Positions 1 to 8,343 of a stretch of DNA of 64,000 nt are shown here, in pieces. Every line of letters begins with the position of its first letter. The stretch's first letter is position 1. The DNA is from Ruegeria sp. PrR005 (GTDB taxonomy: Bacteria > Pseudomonadota > Alphaproteobacteria > Rhodobacterales > Rhodobacteraceae): NCBI RefSeq assembly GCF_010500245.1, contig NZ_JAAGOX010000001.1:62001-126000 (forward strand). Reading direction: 5' to 3'. Both the position numbers and the translations under genes were made by a program. The notes under the pieces were generated by a model. That model was not told the DNA's origin and made no database searches. It saw only the letters and a program-made list of their open reading frames with translations.

Positions 1-605
1 AGGTCGAGCGCGGCGGCAAGGGGCAGAAGATCGACATCTCCATGCTCGACAGCCAGTTGGCACTGTTGGAACATGCCATCGCCATCACCACCGTAACCGG
101 CGAACCGCCGCGCCCCTCGGGCGCGCGCCACCCCTCGATCACCCCGTTCGAAACCTTCCATGCCGAGGACGGCCTCTTTGTCATCGCGGCCGGAAACGAC
201 CCGCTCTTTGCCAAGCTGTGTACCGCGCTTCAACTGCCGCTCGCCGGTGATCCGCGCTTTGCCACCAACCCGGCCCGCTGCCAGAACGCCCGCCTCTTGA
301 AACGCCTGATCGAGGCGGTGACGCTCGACCGGCCCAAGGCGCACTGGATCGACCTGCTGACCCGCGCGGGCGTCCCCACCGGACCGATCCAGAACGTGGC
401 CGAGGTCTTGCAAGACCCCCAGATCCGTGCCCGCAACATGGTGGTCGACATTCTGGACCGCGACGGCGCCCCGGCCTATATCGCTGCCGGCAACCCGATC
501 AAGATGTCGGCCCTGCCCGACCCCAAGACGCGCGCGCCCGCACCCGCGCTGGATGAAAACCGCGCCGCGATCCTTGCGTGGCTCGACCGGGCGCCAGAGG
601 GCTGA
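1..605 (+). CDS. CaiB/BaiF family CoA-transferase, 3' part
   Basis: The reading frame is open from base 3, so the gene starts upstream of the window and only about 200 C-terminal residues are visible. Family III CoA-transferases move CoA between carboxylic acids, for example succinyl-CoA to another acid, in the cytoplasm. The visible part fits the family's C-terminal half: a DISMLDSQLALLEH stretch, a PFETFHAEDG segment, and a GVPTGPIQNVAEVLQDPQ motif typical of the substrate-closing domain. The next gene starts 89 bases downstream with its own ribosome binding site, so co-transcription is uncertain. The acid substrate cannot be told from this fragment. Confidence 0.9.
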   Translation, partial: VERGGKGQKIDISMLDSQLALLEHAIAITTVTGEPPRPSGARHPSITPFETFHAEDGLFVIAAGNDPLFAKLCTALQLPLAGDPRFATNPARCQNARLLKRLIEAVTLDRPKAHWIDLLTRAGVPTGPIQNVAEVLQDPQIRARNMVVDILDRDGAPAYIAAGNPIKMSALPDPKTRAPAPALDENRAAILAWLDRAPEG

Positions 606-694
606 AACCACGAGCCATACCACCCGCGATGGAATTTTCTGCCAAAACCGGGTAACCTGACCCTCAGGCTGGCACCACACAAGGAGCGAACCGG

Positions 695-1129
695 ATGGCG
701 GAATTTGTCGTTCACCATGCCGAGGGTCTGGTCCGGGTCACCTGGCACTCCGAGCTTCAGGCGGTCTATCTGAAATGGTACAGCGAATATGATGAAGGAA
801 CCCGCGTCAGAGACGCGGTTCTGGCGGCGCTGGCCTGGGTGCGCACCAACAAGGTCGAACACTGGGTTGCCGATGTCTCGACCTCGCCACATGCGCTTTC
901 CGAACGTGACTATGAATGGGTCAGCAGCGACGCTTTTCGCGTCGCGATCCTCGATTCGCCATTGCGGAAGTTCGTGCTCATCCCGCCCCTGCCCGACTCC
1001 GGCCAGAACGATGCCTGGGTTGCCGATTGGGAGGCCAATACCCTGTCCCGCTTTGGCGACCGTGTCAGTGCCCGGGTCTGCACAACGCTGGACGAGGCCC
1101 GCCGCTTCCTGACAATGTCCCCGGCCTGA
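695..1129 (+). CDS. Conserved hypothetical protein, 144 aa
   Basis: A soluble protein of unknown function. The start is supported by AAGGAG ten bases before the ATG. There is no signal peptide or membrane segment. The pattern (MAEFVVHHAEGLVRVTW, then an amphipathic helix, then HWVADVSTSPHALSERDYEW) alternates strands and helices and loosely resembles small STAS/SpoIIAA-like folds, but that is only an impression. It lies between a CoA-transferase gene and a ferredoxin-ASKHA gene on the same strand, which does not fix a role. Coding quality is good (strong GC3 bias, no internal stops). Confidence 0.75.
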   Translation: MAEFVVHHAEGLVRVTWHSELQAVYLKWYSEYDEGTRVRDAVLAALAWVRTNKVEHWVADVSTSPHALSERDYEWVSSDAFRVAILDSPLRKFVLIPPLPDSGQNDAWVADWEANTLSRFGDRVSARVCTTLDEARRFLTMSPA

Positions 1130-1268
1130 CCCCGGCTAAACCCGCATCCAGACCACATCTTTTTCACCTGAATGCCGCCCCCGGGCAGGAAAATGCCGCC
1201 CACCGCCTTTCCGCTGGCGCAAAACACAATATGGTCGCGCACAATCGGTACTCCGGAAGGCAAAAGTC

Positions 1269-3314
1269 ATGAGCAGCGATCCCCTCGTCGTATTCACCCC
1301 CTCGGGCAAACGCGGGTACTTCCCCGTTGGCACACCGATCCTGACGGCCGCACGGCAGTTAGGCGTCGATCTCGATTCGGTCTGCGGCGGGCGCGGCATC
1401 TGCTCGAAATGCCAGATCACGCCGTCATATGGCGAATTTCCCAAACATGGCGTCACCGTGCGCGACGGCGCGCTCAGCGAATGGAACGCGGTCGAACAGC
1501 GCTATCAGGACAAGCGCGGCCTGAAGGAGGGTCGCCGCCTGGGCTGCCAGGCCACCGTGCAGGGCGACGTGGTGATCGACGTCCCCCCCGAAAGCCAGGT
1601 CCACCGCCAGGTGGTGCGCAAGGCCGCCACGGCCCGCACCATCACCATGGACCCGGCCACGCATCTCTATTTCGTCGCGGTCGAGGAACCCGACATGCAC
1701 GAGCCGACCGGCGATCTCGAACGTCTGCAACGCGCGCTCAAGGCGCAATGGGGCATTGGCGAGGTCACCGCCGACCTGTCGCTGCTGGCCAAACTGCAAC
1801 CGGCCCTGCGCAAGGGCGAATGGAAGGTCACCGTCGCCCTGCACAAGGGACACAATGACACCAGCCACCGGATCCTGGAAATCTGGCCCGGCTATTCCGA
1901 GGAACGGATCTATGGCCTTGCCATCGACCTCGGCTCCACCACCATCGCCGCCCACCTGTGCGACCTGCGCAATGGCGAGGTCAAGGCCTCCTCCGGCCTG
2001 ATGAACCCCCAGATCCGCTTTGGCGAGGACCTGATGAGCCGGGTCAGCTATTCGATGATGAACCCCGGCGGCGACCGCGAGATGACGGCGGCCGTGCGCG
2101 AGGCGATCAACGACCTCACCCGCTCCATCGCGGCCGAGGGCGGCATCGAACCGCGCCAGATCGTTGAAACCGTGTTCGTCTGCAACCCGGTGATGCACCA
2201 TCTGCTCCTGGGCCTCGACCCGGTGGAACTGGGCCAGGCGCCCTTTGCGCTCACCACCTCGGACAGCCTGTCGTTGCCCGCCCGCGAAATGGGTCTCGAT
2301 GCGATGAACCCGCGGGCGCAGGTCTATATCCTGCCCTGCATCGCGGGCCATGTGGGTGCCGACTGCGCCGCCGTCGCGCTGTCCGAGGAACCCGGCAAGT
2401 CCGAGGATCTGGTGCTGATCGTCGATGTCGGCACCAATGCCGAGATCCTGTTGGGCAACACCACCCGAGTGCTGGCCTGTTCCTCGCCCACCGGCCCCGC
2501 CTTCGAGGGCGCGCAGATCAGCTCGGGCCAGCGCGCCGCCCCCGGTGCCATCGAGCGGATCGAAATCGACCCCGTCACCAAGGAACCCCGCTTCCGCGTC
2601 ATCGGCTCCGACAAATGGTCCGACGAAGAGGGCTTTGACACCGATATCGCCACCACCGGCATCACCGGCATCTGCGGTTCCGGCATCATCGAGGCCGTGG
2701 CAGAGATGCGCATGGCGGGCCTCTTGGACGAAAGCGGCCTGATCGGCTCGGCCGAGCAGACCGGCACCCCCCGCTGCGTGCCCGAGGGGCGCACCCATTC
2801 CTACCTCTTGCACGACGCCTCGGAAACCGGCGGCCCGCGCATCACCGTGACCCAGGGCGACATCCGCGCCATCCAGCTGGCGAAATCGGCGCTTTATGCC
2901 GGTGCGCGCCTGTTGATGGACGAGATGGGGGTCGAGCGTGTCGACCGCATCGTGCTGGCCGGGGCCTTTGGTGCCCATATCTCGACCAAGCATGCGATGG
3001 TTCTGGGGATGATCCCCGACGCGCCGCTCGACAAGGTCACCAGCGCCGGCAATGCCGCCGGCACCGGCGCCCGCATCGCCCTGTCTAACATCGGCGCCCG
3101 GGCCGAGATCGAGCGGGTCGTGCGCGAGATCACCAAGGTCGAAACCGCGATCGAACCCAAGTTCCAGGATCATTTCGTGGCCGCCAACGCAATCCCGCAC
3201 AAGACCGACCCGTTCCCGGACCTCTACTCGGTCGTCACCCTGCCCAAGGTGTCCTTCAACACCGGCGGCGGCGATGACGACGGGTCTGGCCGCCGCCGCC
3301 GCCGCAGGGCATGA
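1269..3314 (+). CDS. Ferredoxin-ASKHA protein, RACo-like (DUF4445)
   Basis: A 681-residue protein with an N-terminal 2Fe-2S ferredoxin domain (cysteines 39, 45, 48 and 93 in the plant-type C-x5-C-x2-C...C spacing) and a C-terminal ASKHA-fold ATPase region starting near residue 215 (AIDLGSTTIAAHL, then VDVGTNAEI near 387). This is the architecture of RACo/RamA reductive activators, which use ATP to return oxidised corrinoid proteins to the Co(I) state during methyl transfer. The family is established; the partner here is not visible. The C-terminus ends in a GDDDGSGRRRRRR tail, unusual and perhaps disordered. A corrinoid methyltransferase gene may lie just upstream of the window. Confidence 0.88.
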   Translation: MSSDPLVVFTPSGKRGYFPVGTPILTAARQLGVDLDSVCGGRGICSKCQITPSYGEFPKHGVTVRDGALSEWNAVEQRYQDKRGLKEGRRLGCQATVQGDVVIDVPPESQVHRQVVRKAATARTITMDPATHLYFVAVEEPDMHEPTGDLERLQRALKAQWGIGEVTADLSLLAKLQPALRKGEWKVTVALHKGHNDTSHRILEIWPGYSEERIYGLAIDLGSTTIAAHLCDLRNGEVKASSGLMNPQIRFGEDLMSRVSYSMMNPGGDREMTAAVREAINDLTRSIAAEGGIEPRQIVETVFVCNPVMHHLLLGLDPVELGQAPFALTTSDSLSLPAREMGLDAMNPRAQVYILPCIAGHVGADCAAVALSEEPGKSEDLVLIVDVGTNAEILLGNTTRVLACSSPTGPAFEGAQISSGQRAAPGAIERIEIDPVTKEPRFRVIGSDKWSDEEGFDTDIATTGITGICGSGIIEAVAEMRMAGLLDESGLIGSAEQTGTPRCVPEGRTHSYLLHDASETGGPRITVTQGDIRAIQLAKSALYAGARLLMDEMGVERVDRIVLAGAFGAHISTKHAMVLGMIPDAPLDKVTSAGNAAGTGARIALSNIGARAEIERVVREITKVETAIEPKFQDHFVAANAIPHKTDPFPDLYSVVTLPKVSFNTGGGDDDGSGRRRRRRA

Positions 3315-3336
3315 TGCCCCCCGAAAGGGAGGCGCC

Positions 3337-4194
3337 ATGACAGAGACAAACCAGGACCAGGCCGAGTATTGGGGCAAATCCGACTCGGGCATGAAGTGGC
3401 TCACCTTTGAACAGCAGATCGCCGCCTCTTTCGCGCCGGTCGTCGATCTGCTGCTCGACCACGCAGCGCTGGAACCGGGCCAGCGCGTGCTGGATATCGG
3501 CTGCGGCCTGGGCGACGTCACCCTTGCGGCCGCCCGCGCAGTGGGGCCAACCGGCCACGCGCTGGGCGTCGATATCTCGGCCCCCTTCCTGGACCGCGCC
3601 CGGCAGCGCAGCAGTGGAATGGGCAACGTGGAATACGCCCTTGCCGATGCCCAGACCGAGCCGTTTGCCCCCGCCGACCGAGACGCGATGATCTCGCGCT
3701 TTGGCATGATGTTCTTTTCCGACAGCGTGGCGGCCTTTGCCAATATCGCCGACGCCCTGAAACCCGGCGGTCGCATGACCTTTGCCGCCTGGGGGCCGCT
3801 GGCTGTGAACCCCTGGTTCTACATCCCGCACCGCGCCGCAACCGACCATCTGGGCCAGCCGCCCAAGGTCGACCGCAACGCGCCCGGACCGCTGGCGTTT
3901 CACGACATCGACCGGGTCATCGGCATGATGGCCAAGGCCGGACTGACAGAAATCGAAGCGCAGGCTGTCGAAATGAAACTGACCCCGCCCGGCGGGCTCA
4001 CGGGAGCCGCCGCACTCTGCACCCGCCTGGGGCCCGCGGCGCGGGTACTTGCCCATTTCGGCGGCACATCGGAGGACGAGACCACCATCCAGGGCGCCGT
4101 CACAACAGCCCTGACCCCCTATCTCGACGGCGACCATGTTCGCCTGCCCGCCACCATCAACCTGTTCCAGGCCCGACGCGCCGGAACCGCTTGA
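3337..4194 (+). CDS. Class I SAM-dependent methyltransferase
   Basis: A 285-residue UbiE/Methyltransf_11-type enzyme. Motif I (VLDIGCGLGD, near residues 51-60) binds S-adenosylmethionine, followed by an acidic post-I strand end (GVDIS) and a LKPGGRMTFAAWG segment typical of the family. The ATG at 3337 is chosen because AAGGGAGG sits just upstream. The same frame stays open further back, but that stretch overlaps the preceding gene. It lies 22 bases after the RACo-like gene and is probably co-transcribed. The methyl acceptor is unknown. Confidence 0.88.
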   Translation: MTETNQDQAEYWGKSDSGMKWLTFEQQIAASFAPVVDLLLDHAALEPGQRVLDIGCGLGDVTLAAARAVGPTGHALGVDISAPFLDRARQRSSGMGNVEYALADAQTEPFAPADRDAMISRFGMMFFSDSVAAFANIADALKPGGRMTFAAWGPLAVNPWFYIPHRAATDHLGQPPKVDRNAPGPLAFHDIDRVIGMMAKAGLTEIEAQAVEMKLTPPGGLTGAAALCTRLGPAARVLAHFGGTSEDETTIQGAVTTALTPYLDGDHVRLPATINLFQARRAGTA

Positions 4195-4231
4195 CGCCGC
4201 TTCGACACTTGCGTATTCGATCCCGGTGAGC

Positions 4232-4305
4232 GCGGGTATGGTGTAGTGGTAGCGCGCCGGCTTCCCAAGCCTGAAGTGCGGGTTCGATTCCCGCTACCCG
4301 CTCCA
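4232..4305 (+). tRNA. tRNA-Gly (anticodon CCC)
   Basis: A 74-base cloverleaf with CCA encoded. The acceptor stem GCGGGTA/TACCCGC is perfect. The D stem GTGT/GCGC uses two G-T wobbles. The anticodon loop is TTCCCAA, giving anticodon CCC. The T arm is GCGGG-TTCGATT-CCCGC. The discriminator base is T. The anticodon stem CCGGC/GCCTG has one C-T mismatch at the second pair. It reads GGG glycine codons. Confidence 0.96.
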
Positions 4306-4551
4306 ACTGCTTGCATCTCTGCCGAAATCTCCGCGTTCCGACGGTACCGGTCTTCTGACCGACCGAGTCATTGTCGTCCACCCAAGACCTCTCGGACATT
4401 TCAACGCGGTGGCTCTTCAGATCAATGACAGGACAGTTAACTGCCGGAACTGGCGGCGTAATGGCCTTGATACCTCTCCCCCCGCCGTCGGACGGCCAAA
4501 GTTGTTCTCGAAGCGGAGGAAAACCGTGAAATATCGCCAATAATCTGGTCA

Positions 4552-5127
4552 CTACGGGCAATACCTGATGTTGAGACCGAAGGTGGAGTCCAGTTCTACA
4601 CCGACGAGGCGATCTTTCAGGCGGTCCCACCTGATGGTCGGCCTGAATGAGGAAGATACCGCCGATTTCAACCTCCTCCTGCAAAACGTCATGGGGTAGA
4701 GCAGTTCGGACATGATCCTGGTCTGATCCCTGCCCGTCAGAAACGAACCCGCTCGCCAAGATCTGGAAGTCCGGAACACCATCACCGTCGACATCGTCCC
4801 TGATACGGCTGGCGCCACCGGCAACCGCGACGCGAAGTTCCCCAACGCAAAGGCACTGACCGTGACACCACCGGTCGCGATCCCATAGCTGGCCGTGTCT
4901 CTATCGTCGCCACTGCTCAGAGAGTCGGCCCGCAGGCCACCGATCACGATGTCATTGCCGGTTCCGCCCTCCAGCGTATCGCCGCCCTTCAGGCCGCTGA
5001 ACGGATCGTCGCCGATGCCACCATCGTCGATGAACGACCGCCAAAAATCGAGAATGATTGCACCAGTCGTCGTCAGAACCGCCCTGCGAGCCTCCTGAAA
5101 ACCTGTTTTCCGCGACAAGAAATACAA
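4552..5127 (-). pseudogene. Decayed RTX (hemolysin-type Ca-binding) gene remnant
   Basis: On the minus strand, about 4830-5025 encodes recognisable RTX nonapeptide-type sequence (GGIGDDPFSGLKGGD, GGTGNDIVIGG, then a DTASYGIATGGVTVS segment that commonly follows RTX repeats). Similarity then stops and continues in another frame as DVDGDGVPDFQILASG near 4750-4800, a Ca-binding-like DxDGDG run. No start codon with a ribosome binding site, no intact frame and no secretion end are present, so this is read as a frameshifted fragment of a larger secreted protein. The stretch 4306-4551 next to the tRNA holds nothing recognisable. Confidence 0.55.
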
Positions 5128-5449
5128 CGCCGCTTATGGACACACCGTGTCGTTCAAACGAACGCCGGATCAAGAAACCATTTCTACCTGATCCCAAAGA
5201 CAGCCTGGGTACCAATATGCCGGCCCGCAAGCAGTTCCGTCCCCTGAACGGCCATCCGGGCGCCTGCACCTTTACCCAAGGCGACCCGTCTGACCTTTGC
5301 GGGCAAACCATCGGACGCTCGAAAACAGAAACATTAATCTCTCAAATAATTGCATGTTAAATTTCTCAATGAACCCCCGGTTGCTTTAACTTGTTCACCA
5401 ATCTATGCCCCTATCTTGTTGCAAGACAACGCAAGTTACGGAATAGAAA
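5128..5449. other. Gene-free stretch with probable promoter for the lipoprotein gene
   Basis: No convincing reading frame is present and base composition is more AT-rich than the neighbours. On the plus strand, TTGCTT (5381-5386), a 17-base spacer and TATGCC (5404-5409) form a plausible sigma-70-like promoter about 40 bases before the lipoprotein start. The rest may be further debris of the RTX remnant. Confidence 0.35.
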
Positions 5450-5866
5450 ATGAAAAACAAAAAACTCCCGGGTTTTCTGGCCATCGGCGCTCTGCTCGCG
5501 GGCTGCGCCCAATCCCCCAACCAGGTGGCCAGCAGCTATGTCAGCCCCAATACCTATGACGGACGCTCCTGCGCAAAACTGATGGAGGAGCGCAACGAGA
5601 TTGTCAGCCGCGTGAACCAGCTGACCCAGGACCAGAAAGAGGCCGCCACAACAGACGCCGTCCTGACCGGAGTGGCCCTGGTCCTGTTCTGGCCCGCGGC
5701 CATCGGGCTTGCCGCGACCAAGGACAACGCCACTGCCCTGTCGTCGGCCAAGGGCAACTACGACGCGATCACCGCCAAGATGCGGGAGAAGGGCTGTGCC
5801 CTGCCCGCCGAAACGCCGGTCAACACTGCACCCGCCCCGGCAAAGCCCAAACGCTCCTGGGAATAA
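5450..5866 (+). CDS. Small lipoprotein, 138 aa
   Basis: The N-terminus MKNKKLPGFLAIGALLAGC is a type II signal peptide with lipobox LAGC; Cys19 would be the lipidated residue. The mature part carries a short coiled-coil-prone segment (KLMEERNEIVSRVNQL), a hydrophobic stretch around residues 70-90 (AVLTGVALVLFWPAAIGLAA) and a proline/alanine-rich tail. It is likely anchored in the cell envelope and has no known function. It is convergent with the acyl-CoA ligase gene downstream. The ribosome binding site is weak (GGAAT). Confidence 0.8.
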   Translation: MKNKKLPGFLAIGALLAGCAQSPNQVASSYVSPNTYDGRSCAKLMEERNEIVSRVNQLTQDQKEAATTDAVLTGVALVLFWPAAIGLAATKDNATALSSAKGNYDAITAKMREKGCALPAETPVNTAPAPAKPKRSWE

Positions 5867-5896
5867 GAAACCTGCCGTGTCTGCCCATGCCCGGGA

Positions 5897-5910
5897 CCTG
5901 CCCGGGCAGG
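5897..5910. terminator. GC-rich palindrome between convergent genes
   Basis: CCTGCCCGGGCAGG is a perfect 14-base palindrome lying between the stop codons of the lipoprotein gene (plus) and the acyl-CoA ligase gene (minus). There is no T-run, so use as a bidirectional terminator is only an inference from its position. Confidence 0.35.
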
Positions 5911-5914
5911 GGCG

Positions 5915-7534
5915 TTAACCGGTCAGCGCATCCTTGAACTGGTCACGCAGGGTGCGTTTCAGCACCTTGCCCGTGGCGTTCAGCGGCAGCGCGTCGACAA
6001 ATACCGCCCTGTCCGGCACCTGCCATTTGGCGATCTTGCCGTCGAAAAACTCCAGCAGCTCCTCTTCGCTGGGGTCTTCGCCCTCGGCCTTGACCGCCAC
6101 CAAGAGCGGGCGTTCGTCCCATTTGGGATGCGGCACACCGACCACGGCGGCGGTGGCCAGCTTGGGATGGGCCACGGCGATATTCTCCAGCTCGACCGAG
6201 CTGATCCATTCGCCACCCGACTTGATGATGTCCTTGGACCGGTCGCGGATGGTCATGTATCCATCGGGGTCCAGCGTCGCCACATCGCCGGTGGCAAACC
6301 AGCCGTCCTGCAAGACGGCCGTGTCCTGCATCTGGAAATACCCGTCCAGCACCCAATGCCCGCGCACCATCAGATCGCCCTGCGTCACCCCGTCATTGGG
6401 CAGCGTGTTGCCATCGTCATCGACGATCTTCAGCTCGACCCCATAGGGCGGCCGCCCCTGGTTCTCGCGCAGCTTGTGCTGCGCCTCGACCGGCAGCGCC
6501 CGGTGTTTGGCCAATGGCTGGTTGGTGGTGCCCAGCGGGCTCATCTCGGACATGCCCCAGGCATGGATCGTATCCACGCCATAAACGTCGCGGAAGGTGG
6601 CGATCATCGACGGCGGGCAGGCCGAACCGCCGATCACTGTGCGCGTCAGGCTCTCCAGCCTGCTGCCCTTGGCCTTGGCCACCGTCAACAGCCCCTGCCA
6701 GATCGTCGGAACCCCCAGCGCAATGGTGACGTCATAGGTGTCGATCAGCCCCACCAGCGCATCGCCATGTAGGTCCGGCCCCGGCAGCACCATGCTGGCG
6801 CCCACCATGGCGCAGGCATAGGGCGTGCCCCAGGCGTTGACATGGAACATCGGCACCACCGGCAGCACCACATCAGCAGCCGAGAAGCCGATACAGTCGG
6901 GCGTGTTCGAGCCGAAACTGTGCAGCATGGTCGAGCGATGCGAATAAAGCACGCCCTTGGGATGTCCGGTGGTGCCCGAGGTATAGCACAGGCTCGACGC
7001 GGTGCGCTCGTCCAGCTCCGGCCAGTCGAACCCGGCATCGCCCGTCTCGATCAGCTCGTCAAAGAACTCCAGCCCTGGAATCGCCGCCGCGGCCGCATCA
7101 TCGCGCGGCCCCATCAGCACCAGATGCTCGACCCCGACCAGATGCTCGCGGATGCCCGCGATCAGCGGCACAAAGGTGGCATCGAAAAAGATGACCTTAT
7201 CCTCGGCATGGTTGATGATATAGATCAGCTGCTCGGGGAACAGGCGCGGGTTGATCGTGTGCAGCACGAACCCTGCCCCCGACACCCCGTAATAAAGTTC
7301 CAGATGACGCCGGTTGTTCCAGGCCAGCGTCGCCACCCGCGCCTGCGGCGCCAGCCCCAGCCGCGTCAGGGCCGAGCCCATGCGCCGCGCATTGGCCGCG
7401 ATCCCGGCCCAGCTCGTCTCCTCGATCCCGCCGCCGGTGTTCACCGACCAGATCGGTGTCTCCCGGTGATAGCGTGCGGCATGGTCGATCAAAGACGAAA
7501 TCACCAGCGGCTGCGTCATCATCTGTCCGAACAT
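5915..7534 (-). CDS. Acyl-CoA ligase, DmdB-like (candidate 3-methylmercaptopropionate-CoA ligase)
   Basis: A 539-residue ANL-superfamily ligase that would activate a carboxylic acid through an acyl-AMP to its CoA thioester. Seen: P-loop TSGTTGHPKGVLYS near residues 183-196, the WGMSEMSP adenylate motif, a TGDVATLDPDGYM hinge region and a C-terminal NATGKVLKR catalytic lysine near residue 523. The ATG at 7534 follows AGAGGAG at a good distance; an upstream ATG would sit directly on that site. Length, N-terminus (MFGQMMTQPL) and the SGGEWISSVELE motif match DmdB of the DMSP demethylation pathway in Ruegeria as I remember it. A medium- or long-chain fatty acid ligase is the alternative. Confidence 0.85.
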   Translation of the reverse strand: MFGQMMTQPLVISSLIDHAARYHRETPIWSVNTGGGIEETSWAGIAANARRMGSALTRLGLAPQARVATLAWNNRRHLELYYGVSGAGFVLHTINPRLFPEQLIYIINHAEDKVIFFDATFVPLIAGIREHLVGVEHLVLMGPRDDAAAAAIPGLEFFDELIETGDAGFDWPELDERTASSLCYTSGTTGHPKGVLYSHRSTMLHSFGSNTPDCIGFSAADVVLPVVPMFHVNAWGTPYACAMVGASMVLPGPDLHGDALVGLIDTYDVTIALGVPTIWQGLLTVAKAKGSRLESLTRTVIGGSACPPSMIATFRDVYGVDTIHAWGMSEMSPLGTTNQPLAKHRALPVEAQHKLRENQGRPPYGVELKIVDDDGNTLPNDGVTQGDLMVRGHWVLDGYFQMQDTAVLQDGWFATGDVATLDPDGYMTIRDRSKDIIKSGGEWISSVELENIAVAHPKLATAAVVGVPHPKWDERPLLVAVKAEGEDPSEEELLEFFDGKIAKWQVPDRAVFVDALPLNATGKVLKRTLRDQFKDALTG

Positions 7535-7661
7535 GGACATCTCCTCTCTTTGCTCCGCGCACCGGCTACCGGTGGCAGAGCCTCCCATTGTTCACAAGAT
7601 CGCGGCGCGCATGCGCCGCCCCGACCCGTCCCTCGCTGGCACCCTGCCAAGACCGGCAGGC

Positions 7662-7685
7662 CATGACAATATCCCGCTTGTCATG
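7662..7685. promoter_or_regulatory. Inverted-repeat operator candidate between divergent genes
   Basis: CATGACA (7662-7668) and TGTCATG (7679-7685) are perfect 7-base inverted arms around a 10-base spacer. They lie in the 178-base gap between the divergent ligase and thioesterase genes. A third TGTCATG lies at 7709-7715, overlapping the thioesterase start codon. The layout fits a regulator controlling both genes; the protein is unknown. Confidence 0.45.
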
Positions 7686-7712
7686 TGCCGCCACGACAGT
7701 TAGCCCGATGTC

Positions 7713-8183
7713 ATGCAACTTCGATATCACACACCGCTTTCCGCGCAGGAACAACGGGCCCACGGCCTGACCGCCCCGCAACCGCTGGCGCTGGCCGACC
7801 GGGTGCGCTTTGCCGAGCTCGACATCCTCAACCACGTCAACAACAAGGCCTATGTCGAGTGGTTCGAAACCCTGCGCGTGGCCTATGTGAACAACTTCTG
7901 CCGGCCGTTCTTCGACGGGCCGGAACCCCGGATCGTGATCCGCAACGCCAACCTGCATTACGTCCGCGAAATGGTGCAGGACGAGGATTACATCGTCACC
8001 GCCCGCGTCACCGGCTTTCGCCAGTCCTCTTTCACCATGGAGCAGCAGCTCTGGTCCGGCGACCTGCGCGCCCGGCTTGAGGCGGTGATGGTGGCGATGA
8101 TGCCCGACGGCTCGGGCAAATACCCCCTGCCTGCCCGCCTGACAGAACAGTTCATCCGCCGCGATGGCGCGCAACCGGGTTAG
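7713..8183 (+). CDS. Acyl-CoA thioesterase, hotdog fold (4HBT family)
   Basis: A 156-residue single hotdog-domain protein. The motif RVRFAELDILNHVNNKAYVEWFE (first half around residues 30-40) carries the Asp and the HVNN turn typical of 4-hydroxybenzoyl-CoA thioesterase/YbgC-like enzymes, which hydrolyse acyl-CoA to acid and CoA. The later strand pattern (YIVTARVTGFRQSSFTMEQQL) fits the family. It is divergent from the acyl-CoA ligase gene, so the pair could charge and release acids on the same CoA pool. Substrate chain length is not evident. Confidence 0.85.
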   Translation: MQLRYHTPLSAQEQRAHGLTAPQPLALADRVRFAELDILNHVNNKAYVEWFETLRVAYVNNFCRPFFDGPEPRIVIRNANLHYVREMVQDEDYIVTARVTGFRQSSFTMEQQLWSGDLRARLEAVMVAMMPDGSGKYPLPARLTEQFIRRDGAQPG

Positions 8184-8275
8184 CGACCGCTCAGAGCGTT
8201 ACAGGCGCGCACCATAGCCTGAAAAACTCCGACCGAAACTCGTTCATTAAATTCTACCTAAAATAGCATCGATCA

Positions 8276-8304
8276 TTGACCCTGTAACCATTGCGGGAAA
8301 TAAT
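8276..8304 (+). promoter_or_regulatory. Probable sigma-70-like promoter for the RTX gene
   Basis: TTGACC (8276-8281), a 17-base spacer and AATAAT (8299-8304) lie about 40 bases upstream of the RTX start codon, in an AT-rich 160-base gap. Confidence 0.4.
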
Positions 8305-8343
8305 TGGGTAATTCCGTTTAATATCTAACTCCGGGACACCCCA

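Noticed and set aside
1171-1206. Direct repeat AATGCCGCCC before the ASKHA gene
   Set aside because: Only ten bases in GC-rich DNA, with no further copies or symmetry.
1425-3776. Minus-strand open frame of about 780 codons
   Set aside because: Antisense shadow of the ferredoxin-ASKHA gene; composition is low-complexity and no domain is visible.
7603-7618. CGGCGC-GCAT-GCGCCG inverted repeat before the thioesterase gene
   Set aside because: Short GC-rich arms of this kind are frequent at this GC content; the CATGACA repeat nearby is more convincing.
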